Positions 57,084 through 64,000 of a stretch of 64,000 bases of DNA are shown in pieces; the stretch's first letter is position 1; the number at the start of each line of letters is the position of its first letter. The DNA lies in the NCBI GenBank assembly GCA_027494115.1, contig JAOSJL010000001.1, positions 434,001 through 498,000 on the forward strand, given 5' to 3'. Under the pieces are notes generated by a model. It saw only the letters and a program-made list of their open reading frames with translations. It was not told the origin of the DNA and ran no database searches. The position numbers and the translations under genes were made by a program. Origin of the DNA: Acidimicrobiia bacterium (GTDB lineage Bacteria; Actinomycetota; Acidimicrobiia; IMCC26256; JAOSJL01).

Positions 57084-58304
57084 GTGCGGGCACGCGGGCG
57101 CGTTCTGGTGGCCGTGTCGGCTCTTCTCGCCCTCGCGGCTTCTGCGTGCAGCTCGGGGGGTGACGACGAAGGGGGCGTCGGATCGTCCGAAGATCCGTCG
57201 ACAACCAGCGCTGCCGCCGGCGAGTCGGTCCCGTGCGGATATCCGTGCCCGGAAATGGACGGCGCCGATCCCGAGTCCCTAGTTGATGCCGTGTACCCCG
57301 AGCCCGACTGGCAGCAGGTGACTCCTGACGAGGCCGGGGTGCGCCCGAACGTTCTTCGGATCATGGCCGACGTCGCAGGAGCCGGTGATTCGGACTGTCT
57401 CGTCGTGACACGCAACGGACAACTCGTCGGCGAGTGGTATCTGGTCGGTCGTGACGCCACGACGCCCGGTGATCTCTTCTCGGCCACGAAGTCGCTCACG
57501 TCCGCGCTCGTGGGCATCGCTTCGGACCGCGGCGAACTCGACATCGGCGAACCGGCCTCGAAGTACATCACCGAATGGCAGGGCACCGACAGCGAAGACG
57601 TCACGATCCGCAACCTCTTGAGCAACGACTCGGGACGCGAGTGGAACCTCGCCACCGACTACGTCTCGATGGTGAAGAACGCTGCCGACAAGACGCAGTT
57701 CTCCGTCGCCCTCGGCCAGCAGTTCGACCCAGGTGAGGTGTGGGAATACAACAACTCCGCCGTCCAGACTCTCGAAGCCGTCCTGCAGGAAGCCACGGGC
57801 ACGGATGTGGGCGACTACGCCCAGAAGTACCTGTTCGAACCGATCGGGATGGCGGCCGAGTACGGTCGCGACTCGGCCGGCAACGCCCTCACGTACTCCG
57901 GAGCGCGCTCCACGTGCCGGGACCTGGCGAAGTTCGGCTACCTCTGGATGCGCGACGGGCAGTGGAACGGCGAACAGGTCGTATCGGCCGACTACGTGGA
58001 GGCATCGGTCACCCCCTCGACCTCGCTCAACCACGCGTACGGATATCTGTTCTGGTTGAACCGGCCGGGGCCATGGAAGGAACCGACGACCGTCGAAGGC
58101 CAACGCGAAGGTGAAGGGCCCCGGTTCGCCGACGTACCCACCGACGTGTTCTTCGCGTCCGGCTCCGGCGGTCAGGTGGTTGTGGCGTATCCGTCCACCG
58201 GTGTGGTGTTCTCCCGGATGAGCCCTGACCCCGATCAGCCCGCCATCGACGTCGTCACGGAACTGATGGAGCTCGGAGCCGAACTCGTCGCCGACGGCAA
58301 CTGA
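57084..58304 (+). CDS. Serine hydrolase (beta-lactamase fold) lipoprotein, copy 3
   Basis: 406 residues. Lipobox LLALAASACSSGG, then an extra Cys pair (PCGYPCPEMDG) missing in the other copies. S-x-x-K in LFSATKSLTSAL, Y-x-N in WEYNNSAVQ, ASGSGGQVVVAYPSTG. Begins five bases after copy 2, so it is probably read from the copy 2 promoter. Its core DNA (57500-57645) differs from copies 1 and 2 at only a few bases, while the rest is divergent. Confidence 0.85.
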   Translation: MRARGRVLVAVSALLALAASACSSGGDDEGGVGSSEDPSTTSAAAGESVPCGYPCPEMDGADPESLVDAVYPEPDWQQVTPDEAGVRPNVLRIMADVAGAGDSDCLVVTRNGQLVGEWYLVGRDATTPGDLFSATKSLTSALVGIASDRGELDIGEPASKYITEWQGTDSEDVTIRNLLSNDSGREWNLATDYVSMVKNAADKTQFSVALGQQFDPGEVWEYNNSAVQTLEAVLQEATGTDVGDYAQKYLFEPIGMAAEYGRDSAGNALTYSGARSTCRDLAKFGYLWMRDGQWNGEQVVSADYVEASVTPSTSLNHAYGYLFWLNRPGPWKEPTTVEGQREGEGPRFADVPTDVFFASGSGGQVVVAYPSTGVVFSRMSPDPDQPAIDVVTELMELGAELVADGN

Positions 58305-58338
58305 CGACCCGATCCGCCGGCGTGGGCGCAGGAGACGG

Positions 58339-59196
58339 TCAGTCGACCTTGCGGAAGGAACGCACGCTCATGGCGAGCATCGCCACACCCATGGTGAAGA
58401 TGATCACGACGTCGAGCCAGATCGGGACCGGCCACCCGAAGATCGTGACCGCGGGAGCCCCGGGGATCATGACCCGCCGGATCGCATCGACGCCGTAGGT
58501 GGCGGGATTCAAACGCGTGAGGAACGCCAGCCACGTCGGAAGGTCGTTGAGCGGGAACAGGGCACCCGACAGGAACAACATGGGGTTGACGACCAGCGCC
58601 ATCACCATCTGGAAGCTCTCCATGCGCTGCATGCGGCTCGCCAGGACGATCCCGAATGCCACCAGCGCGAAGGCCAGGAGCAGAAGGAGGGCGAAGACGC
58701 CGAGTACCTGGAACGCGTCGAGGCTGACACCGATGAAGGGCGCCAGCACCAACAGGATGACGCCCTGCATGACGGCGACCGTCCCGCCACCGGCTGCCTT
58801 GCCGAGGACCAGCCCCGTACGCGACACGGGCGCCACGAGCATCTCGCGCAGGAACCCGAACTCCCGGTCCCACACGATCGAGATGGCCGAGAACAGGCTG
58901 GAGAACAACACCGACATCGCCAGCACACCGGGAAAGATGAATTCCTGGTAGGTGACTCCCTCCGAGCTGTCACCGACGAGCGGGTTGAGGCCGGCGCCGA
59001 GCACCACGAGAAAGAGAATGGGTTGCGCGAGGCCCGAGACGATCCGTGCGGGCGATCGCAGGAACCTGATGATCTCCCGGTACCAGACCATGTAGACGGT
59101 TCGCGCGTTGTGTACGAACCTCCCGTCGCGCCCCGACGACGAAGCCGCTGAGGCCGCGGTCGCGCCTGCGGTGTCGGCCGCTTCGGCGGTAGTCAT
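58339..59196 (-). CDS. ABC-2 type permease (DrrB-like)
   Basis: 285 residues with about six helices: SGLAQPILFLVVLGAGLNPL, FIFPGVLAMSVLFSSLFSA, VMQGVILLVLAPFIGVSL, VFALLLLLAFALVAFGIVLA, MALVVNPMLFLSGALFPL and a final WLDVVIIFTMGVAMLAMS. The ABC-2 signature NPMLFLSGALFPLNDLP is present. The ATG overlaps the ATPase stop by one base. Exports drugs or lipids; substrate unknown. Confidence 0.88.
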   Translation of the reverse strand: MTTAEAADTAGATAASAASSSGRDGRFVHNARTVYMVWYREIIRFLRSPARIVSGLAQPILFLVVLGAGLNPLVGDSSEGVTYQEFIFPGVLAMSVLFSSLFSAISIVWDREFGFLREMLVAPVSRTGLVLGKAAGGGTVAVMQGVILLVLAPFIGVSLDAFQVLGVFALLLLLAFALVAFGIVLASRMQRMESFQMVMALVVNPMLFLSGALFPLNDLPTWLAFLTRLNPATYGVDAIRRVMIPGAPAVTIFGWPVPIWLDVVIIFTMGVAMLAMSVRSFRKVD

Positions 59197-60188
59197 CAGC
59201 GCTTCCGAAACGCCTGGACCATGCCGCTCGACTTGAACTGGTCGACCGAATCCGACTCGGCGTCGCGTATGTCGCGGCCGGTGTACTTGATGAAGACGTC
59301 GTCGAGACTCGGACGCCGCACGCTGACCGACTGGACGCCGACGCCGGGAGTGTCGAACAAGCGGGGGACGAACTTCTCACCCTCGGGAACGCGAAGACGC
59401 AGACCCGACGAACAGTGTTCACCCTCCACGTCGAGTTCGCGCGCGATCGCGACGCGGGCGGCTTCCTCGTCGTCGGTCGTGATGGTCACCGTGTCGGTAC
59501 CCACCGATGCCTTGAGGTTGTCGGGAGTGTCGATGGCCACCACGCGACCGCGGTCGATGATGGCAATGCGATCGCAGCGCTCGGCCTCGTCCATGTAGTG
59601 AGTCGTGAGAAACATGGTCGTGGACTCACGGTGTCGAAGATCTTCGATGTAGTCCCAGATGTGGGTGCGCGTCTGAGGATCCAGGCCGATCGTCGGCTCG
59701 TCGAGAAACAGCACACGAGGAGCGTGCAGGAGGCCGCGGGCGATCTCCAGACGTCGCTGCATCCCACCCGAGTAGAAGCGCACCTGCTTGTCGACCCAGT
59801 CACTGAGCCCCACCATCTCGATCAGCGGCGGCATGCGTTCCTGGACCTGTTCCTTGCGCAGCCCGTAGAGAACGGCGTGGAACCGGAGGTTCTCCTCGCC
59901 GGTGAGGTAGTCGTCGAGCGTGATCTCCTGGAAGACGAGGCCGATGCTGGACCGAACGGCGTCGCGCTCGGTGACGACGTCGTGGCCTGCCACCCGGGCC
60001 GACCCGGCCGTCGGGTTGAGCAGGGTGCACAGGATCGAGATGGAGGTCGTCTTGCCCGCGCCGTTCGGGCCGAGGAACCCGAAGAACTCGCCCGGCTCGA
60101 CGTCGAAGGAGATGCCGTCGACGGCGGTGAAATCGCCGAATCGGCGGACAAGACCGTCGACTTCGATGGCTTTCGAGTACGCGGGCAC
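59196..60188 (-). CDS. ABC transporter ATPase (DrrA-like)
   Basis: 330 residues. Walker A GPNGAGKTT, Q loop LVFQEITLDDYLTGEENL, signature YSGGMQRRLEIAR, Walker B VLFLDEPTIGLDP, switch TTHYMDEAE. The C-terminal region (VQSVSVRRPSLDDVFIKYTG) is typical of the DrrA subfamily. GTG at 60188 was chosen (an earlier start is open). Forms an exporter with the downstream permease. Confidence 0.88.
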   Translation of the reverse strand: MPAYSKAIEVDGLVRRFGDFTAVDGISFDVEPGEFFGFLGPNGAGKTTSISILCTLLNPTAGSARVAGHDVVTERDAVRSSIGLVFQEITLDDYLTGEENLRFHAVLYGLRKEQVQERMPPLIEMVGLSDWVDKQVRFYSGGMQRRLEIARGLLHAPRVLFLDEPTIGLDPQTRTHIWDYIEDLRHRESTTMFLTTHYMDEAERCDRIAIIDRGRVVAIDTPDNLKASVGTDTVTITTDDEEAARVAIARELDVEGEHCSSGLRLRVPEGEKFVPRLFDTPGVGVQSVSVRRPSLDDVFIKYTGRDIRDAESDSVDQFKSSGMVQAFRKR

Positions 60189-60298
60189 ACTCCAGCGTCG
60201 CAGGTGCCACACCCCCGGCAAAGCGGCCGATCCGACCCGAGACGAAGAGACCGGGAACAGGCGTCCTGCGCGGCCCGAGACGAGGTTGTGGGAACATC

Positions 60299-60304
60299 TA
60301 TCCT
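60299..60304 (+). promoter_or_regulatory. -10 box (TATCCT) of the rhodanese gene, leaderless
   Basis: TATCCT ends eight bases before the ATG at 60313. Confidence 0.5.
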
Positions 60305-60312
60305 CGTGGCCG

Positions 60313-60663
60313 ATGGGAATCGTGCACCGCGCCGGCATCGGATCCGTGCGCCCGATCGAGTACCGCAGTGAGCCCGCCGGCACCTGGCTTCTCGACGTGC
60401 GCGAGCTCGACGAGTGGGAGGCCGGCCATGCCCCCGACGCCCACCACATCCCTCTCGGCTCGCTCGAAGACCATCGTTTCGACCTTCCCGTGAACCTGCG
60501 GATCATCTGCATCTGTCGCTCCGGTGGGCGTTCCGCGGACGCCACCGCCACGCTCGGTTCATGGGGCTTCGACGCCGTCAACCTCGAGGGTGGTATGCAG
60601 GTGTGGGCGGCTGAAGGAATGCCAGTGGTCACCGACGCCGGCGAAAATGGCAGCGTCATCTGA
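60313..60663 (+). CDS. Single-domain rhodanese
   Basis: 116 residues. Catalytic Cys in ICICRSGGRSADAT (C-x-S-G-x-R-S loop), N-terminal CDC25-like LLDVRELDEWEAGHAPDAHH, end GGMQVWAAEGMPV. Transfers sulfane sulfur. Its stop begins a TGAGCCGG motif repeated once 15 bases later. It precedes thioredoxin. Confidence 0.88.
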   Translation: MGIVHRAGIGSVRPIEYRSEPAGTWLLDVRELDEWEAGHAPDAHHIPLGSLEDHRFDLPVNLRIICICRSGGRSADATATLGSWGFDAVNLEGGMQVWAAEGMPVVTDAGENGSVI

Positions 60664-60784
60664 GCCGGTGTGATCTGAGCCGGCGTCACACGTAGCCAGG
60701 TGGCCGGGGCGCGAGATCGGCCCCGGGAATACGACGCGGTGACAGCCTGTTCACCATCTCGAACCTCCCGAACAAAGGTCTGAG

Positions 60785-61111
60785 ATGGCTGCCATCACGA
60801 ACGCCGACGACTCCAACTTCGCCACCGAGGTGCTCGACAGCGACATCCCGGTGATCGTCGACTTCTGGGCCGAGTGGTGCGGACCGTGCCGCATGGTCGC
60901 CCCCGAACTCGAGGCCCTGGCGGCCGAGCGCGACGACGTGAAGGTCGTCAAGGTCAACGTGGACGCGGCGCAAGGGACTGCGGCCAACTACCGGATCCAG
61001 AGCATCCCGACAATCGGTCTGTTCAGGGACGGCGAGCTCGAGCGGACCTCGATCGGGGCCAAACCTCGGGCCGGTATCGAAGCCGACCTCGGGCTCGGTG
61101 CCACGGTCTGA
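60785..61111 (+). CDS. trxA: Thioredoxin
   Basis: 108 residues, active site WAEWCGPCRMVAPEL, cis-Pro in QSIPTIGLF. ATG at 60785. General disulfide reductant; beside rhodanese and MBL-rhodanese genes it may reduce persulfides. The stop codon is the first unit of a 14-bp tandem repeat. Confidence 0.93.
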   Translation: MAAITNADDSNFATEVLDSDIPVIVDFWAEWCGPCRMVAPELEALAAERDDVKVVKVNVDAAQGTAANYRIQSIPTIGLFRDGELERTSIGAKPRAGIEADLGLGATV

Positions 61112-61204
61112 GCCGGCAGACCTGAGCCGGCAGACCTGAGCCGGCAGACCTGAGCCGGCAGAGCTGAGCCGGCAGACCTGAGCCGGCAGACCTGAGCCTC
61201 CAGA
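61107..61204. repeat. Seven tandem 14-bp repeats starting at the thioredoxin stop
   Basis: Consensus CCTGAGCCGGCAGA, units at 61107, 61121, 61135, 61149, 61163, 61177 and 61191; the first and last units and the fifth have one or two changes. Each unit carries TGA, and since 14 is not a multiple of three, stops occur in all plus-strand frames. Two related TGAGCCGG copies lie after the rhodanese gene (60661 and 60676). Confidence 0.93.
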
Positions 61205-61264
61205 TCCCCCCGAGCGACCTCGGACGCGATACGAGCGTTCGGGGTCGACTCGTGTCCGGAATCG

Positions 61265-62215
61265 TCAGGGAGATCCGATGGTGATCTGGCCCTCGGAGGT
61301 CCCGTCGGGTCCGAACAGCTCGATCGTCGGCGCGTTGAACGCCGTGAGAGCGAAGCCGTCGTCGGTGATGGCGAAGTTGTCGACCAGGGGAATCGAGGGC
61401 GTCGCCACTTCCGTCATCTCACCGGTCTCGAGATCCACGCTCCAGAGCTTCGGTGGCGCGGTCTGAGCCACATAGGCGGTGCCGTCTTCGCCGAAACGCA
61501 CCGAGACCGAGTAGCCGAACCCGTCGGTGATCTCCTCGGTCTCGCCCGTCTCGAGATCCACACGCACGAGTGTGCCCGCGCCTTCCAGGCCGAAACCGGG
61601 TCCGTACAGGAAACCGTCGGGACCGACATCGAAAGCGTTCAACCGCCCCATGTCCTCGCCGACCAACCGTGGCTCCGTATCGCCCGTCAGATCGATTTCG
61701 TAGATGGCATCGGCCGGGGCGTCGACCTCGAGGCCGACGAAGAGGCGGCCGTCGTCGGTCAACGTGATCGGGTTGACGCCGACGGGAACCTCTGCCACGA
61801 CCTCGACGTCGCCTTCGGTCGTGACCCGACCGACCACGCCGTCGTTCAGACCGGTGTAGTAGACCGACCCGTCGTCGGCGATCGCCACGTCATCGGGAGC
61901 GCTCAGACCGTCCGCCTCACCGAAACGGGCCAGGATCGCGCCGCTCGTCGCATCGACCCGCAACAACTCGCCGCCGGCGAGATCCGCCACCCAGAAGCTG
62001 CCGTCTCCCGCATCGGCGATCCCGTTCGCTCCGACCGGAGGTGTCTGGTCGTCGATCGGTGGGGGCAACGGCGCCGTGGTGGTCGTGGTCGCGGCCTCGT
62101 CGCCGCCACCGTCGCTTCCACCAGACTCACTTCCGCTATCGCTGCCGCTGTCGCACGCCGCCAGGGCGAGCGCCACAACGCCGATCACCGCCAGTGCCTT
62201 TCCGATCCTCACCAT
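61265..62215 (-). CDS. Lipoprotein with SMP-30/NHL-like beta-propeller
   Basis: 316 residues. Signal peptide VIGVVALALAACDSG with lipobox, low-complexity Ser/Gly/Asp/Thr linker, then six repeated blades, each with a pattern like GSFWVADLAGGELLRVD or GTLVRVDLETGETEEI. Such proteins bind ligands or hydrolyse lactones outside the cell; no specific catalytic residue set is clear. ATG at 62215. Convergent with thioredoxin, divergent from the MBL-rhodanese gene. Confidence 0.82.
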   Translation of the reverse strand: MVRIGKALAVIGVVALALAACDSGSDSGSESGGSDGGGDEAATTTTTAPLPPPIDDQTPPVGANGIADAGDGSFWVADLAGGELLRVDATSGAILARFGEADGLSAPDDVAIADDGSVYYTGLNDGVVGRVTTEGDVEVVAEVPVGVNPITLTDDGRLFVGLEVDAPADAIYEIDLTGDTEPRLVGEDMGRLNAFDVGPDGFLYGPGFGLEGAGTLVRVDLETGETEEITDGFGYSVSVRFGEDGTAYVAQTAPPKLWSVDLETGEMTEVATPSIPLVDNFAITDDGFALTAFNAPTIELFGPDGTSEGQITIGSP

Positions 62216-62292
62216 GTGGGGCTTCCTCGCCTCGGGTTTCGGGCCAGTGTGACAGGTGGACCGCCGAGTCATCCGGCCGCGACCATGGTCGA

Positions 62293-63654
62293 ATGCTCTT
62301 CACGCAGTACTACCTGGACTGTCTGTCCCACGCCTCGTACCTCATCGGCGACGAGACCACCGGACGGGCGGCGGTGGTCGATCCCCAGCGCGACGTCTCC
62401 GAGTACCTGAAAGACGCCGAGGAAGGGGGCCTGACCATCGAGTGGGTGCTCGAAACACACTTCCACGCGGACTTTCTCTCGGGCCATCTCGAACTCGCCG
62501 CGGCCACCGGCGCACGCATCGGCTTCGGACCCGGCGCGCAGGCGGACTTCGACGTCGAATCTCTCGAGGACGGGCGCCGCATCGAGCTCGGTACCGTGAC
62601 GCTCGAGATTCTCGCCACCCCCGGTCACACGCCGGAGTCGATCAGCATCGTCGTGTACGACAACGAGAGCGCTGCCCCTTACGGAGTCCTCACCGGCGAC
62701 ACACTCTTCGTCGGTGACGTGGGTCGCCCTGATCTTCTCGCCTCGGTCGGTGTATCCGCGGACGATCTGGCGCGCCGCCTGTACCAGTCGCTGCACGAGA
62801 AGCTCCTCACTCTCCCGGACGAAACCCGGGTCTTCCCCGCTCACGGTGCAGGATCCGCGTGCGGTAAGAACCTCTCGACCGAGACACAGTCGACGATCGG
62901 TGAGCAGAGACGTAGCAACTACGCGCTCGCACCCATGAGCGAGGACGACTTCGTCGAGGCGGTCACGCAGGGTCAGAGCGTGGCGCCGCTCTATTTCTCC
63001 TTCGCCGCCGGTCGGAACCGTGCCGAACACGACCTCATGGCCGAGGCCGAACCTCCGCCGGCGCTGTCACTCGATGAGGTGATGACCCTCCAGGCCGACG
63101 GTGCCGTTGTCCTCGACACGCGGGACCAGCGCGATTTCGCGGCCGGTCACGTCTCGGGCTCCGTGAACGTCGGGCTCGGTGGACGGTTCGCTGAATACTC
63201 GGGCGACGTCGCGCGGCCCGATCAGTCGATCGTGGTGGTCGGTGACCCCGGCACGGAGTTGGAAGCCAAGGTTCGTCTCGGGCGCATCGGCTTCGACCGC
63301 GTGGTCGGGTACCTGGACAGCCCCGTGCGCGCACTCCTCGATACACCTGAGTGCTCGGTGCGGAGCTCCCGCGTGACTGCGGCAGAGCTCACCGAGCTAC
63401 TCGACTCCGGAGCCGAGCTCCAGCTCGTCGACGTCCGCAATCCCGGAGAGGTCGAGGCGGGCATCGTGGCGGGAGCGATCACGATCCCCCTCGCGGAACT
63501 GCTCGACGATCCGAGCGAACTGGAACCGAAACTCCCCACCGTCGTGTACTGCGCAGGCGGATACCGTTCGTCGGTGGCCGCGAGCGCCCTCGCAGCGCGA
63601 GGTTTCTCCGACGTGTCGGACCTCGTGGGCGGCTACCAGGCGTGGACCGGCTGA
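62293..63654 (+). CDS. MBL-fold hydrolase fused to two rhodanese domains
   Basis: 453 residues. The metallo-beta-lactamase domain has LETHFHADFLSGH, ILATPGHTPES, TGDTLFVGDVGRPDLL and VFPAHGAGSACG, as in ETHE1/persulfide dioxygenase-like proteins. Rhodanese 1 (about 265-350) lacks the active-site Cys (IVVVGDPGTELEA). Rhodanese 2 (about 365-450) has it (VVYCAGGYRSSVAAS). ATG at 62293. Probable role: oxidation of persulfides, with sulfite passed on by the second domain. Upstream of a TauE-like exporter gene. Confidence 0.9.
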   Translation: MLFTQYYLDCLSHASYLIGDETTGRAAVVDPQRDVSEYLKDAEEGGLTIEWVLETHFHADFLSGHLELAAATGARIGFGPGAQADFDVESLEDGRRIELGTVTLEILATPGHTPESISIVVYDNESAAPYGVLTGDTLFVGDVGRPDLLASVGVSADDLARRLYQSLHEKLLTLPDETRVFPAHGAGSACGKNLSTETQSTIGEQRRSNYALAPMSEDDFVEAVTQGQSVAPLYFSFAAGRNRAEHDLMAEAEPPPALSLDEVMTLQADGAVVLDTRDQRDFAAGHVSGSVNVGLGGRFAEYSGDVARPDQSIVVVGDPGTELEAKVRLGRIGFDRVVGYLDSPVRALLDTPECSVRSSRVTAAELTELLDSGAELQLVDVRNPGEVEAGIVAGAITIPLAELLDDPSELEPKLPTVVYCAGGYRSSVAASALAARGFSDVSDLVGGYQAWTG

Positions 63655-63692
63655 TCACCGGTCTGTGAGCGTCCACGTGACACGGTGACCCG

Positions 63693-64000
63693 GTGAATCT
63701 CCGCGGACTCCTGGCGTCGCCTTTCGGGTTCCTCATCGGCCTCGTGATGGGGGCACTCGGCGGTGGTGGGGCCGTGCTGGCCGTTCCGGCTCTCGTGTAT
63801 CTCGCCGGACAGGATCCCAAGGACGCCACGGCCAGTGCACTCCTGATCGTGATGTGCACCGCCCTGGGCGGGCTCGTGGCGCACTCACGTGACGGGACGG
63901 TTCGTTGGAACGTGGGCCTCGTGTTCGGGACCGGCGGTGTGGCGGGGGCACTCATCGGGTCGGGCCTCCACACATTCGTCAACGACGAGACGCTGCTCCT
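63693..64000 (+). CDS. TauE/SafE-family sulfite/anion permease, N-terminal part
   Basis: Open to the window end (at least 102 residues). Starts with helix FGFLIGLVMGALGGGGAVLAVPALVYLAG and the family pattern VMGALGGGGAVLAVPAL, followed by QDPKDATASALLIVMCTALG. GTG at 63693, 38 bases after the MBL-rhodanese stop. Members export sulfite or other sulfur anions, which fits a product of the upstream enzyme. Confidence 0.85.
   Translation, partial: MNLRGLLASPFGFLIGLVMGALGGGGAVLAVPALVYLAGQDPKDATASALLIVMCTALGGLVAHSRDGTVRWNVGLVFGTGGVAGALIGSGLHTFVNDETLL

Noticed and set aside
60745..60760. Second PHO box before thioredoxin (single GTTCACC)
   Set aside because: Only one unit is present with no neighbouring unit at 11-base spacing.
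61107..61204. Classical intrinsic terminator
   Set aside because: The repeats are direct, not inverted, and no T run follows.

Overview
This is a GC-rich, densely coding chromosomal window of 64 kb. Gene content points to an actinobacterium, most likely of the class Acidimicrobiia (an inference from family composition, not a phylogeny). The markers are a SenX3/RegX3-type phosphate system, a paired PafB/PafC-like WYL locus, a ppk-MutT1-like neighbourhood, a single-cytochrome-b SdhCAB operon, frequent GTG starts, and TAnnnT -10 boxes a few bases upstream of start codons. I see no rRNA, tRNA, CRISPR array or insertion sequence.

Layout. 1-5.6 kb: phosphate acquisition (a PhoU-domain protein and a Na/Pi symporter on the minus strand; PstB, SenX3-like kinase and RegX3-like regulator on the plus strand) around a divergent promoter with a three-unit PHO box. 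5.6-10.3 kb: polyphosphate block (SixA-type phosphatase, Nudix, CYTH/CHAD, Ppk1). 10.3-18.9 kb: MFS carrier, hybrid membrane kinase plus receiver, VWA/MoxR-type ATPase pair, lipoproteins, an esterase. 18.9-27 kb: GH2 glycosidase, sdhCAB, methyltransferase, and two SDR genes of which the first lacks the catalytic residues. 27-37.8 kb: PerM-like exporter, RNase D, sulfatase, two VOC proteins, Tat-exported PhoD, Kup, hydrolase, GNAT. A 59-bp tandem repeat with perfect hairpins lies between the first VOC gene and phoD. 37.8-46.3 kb: PafBC-like WYL regulators divergent from an AddB/AddA-type helicase-nuclease pair. 46.3-48.2 kb: a lower-GC islet with a McrA-like HNH endonuclease, MazG-like protein and small ORFs. 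48.2-58.3 kb: secreted and surface functions (beta-helix lipoprotein, SGNH lipoprotein, PF03640-type lipoprotein), DinB-like protein, hydrolase, and three tandem beta-lactamase-fold lipoproteins. 58.3-64 kb: ABC-2 exporter and a sulfur-handling group (rhodanese, thioredoxin, MBL-rhodanese fusion, TauE-like permease).

About two dozen single-base frame breaks interrupt otherwise complete genes, mostly in runs of 3-6 identical bases. They restore cleanly when one base is added or removed, so I treat them as assembly indels and give whole-gene coordinates. Many antisense ORFs are high-GC shadows and were left out.

Functional threads: phosphate and polyphosphate homeostasis (nptA, pstB, senX3-regX3, ppk, CHAD, phoD), DNA repair and possible defence (PafBC, AddAB, HNH, MazG), and sulfur chemistry at the right end.
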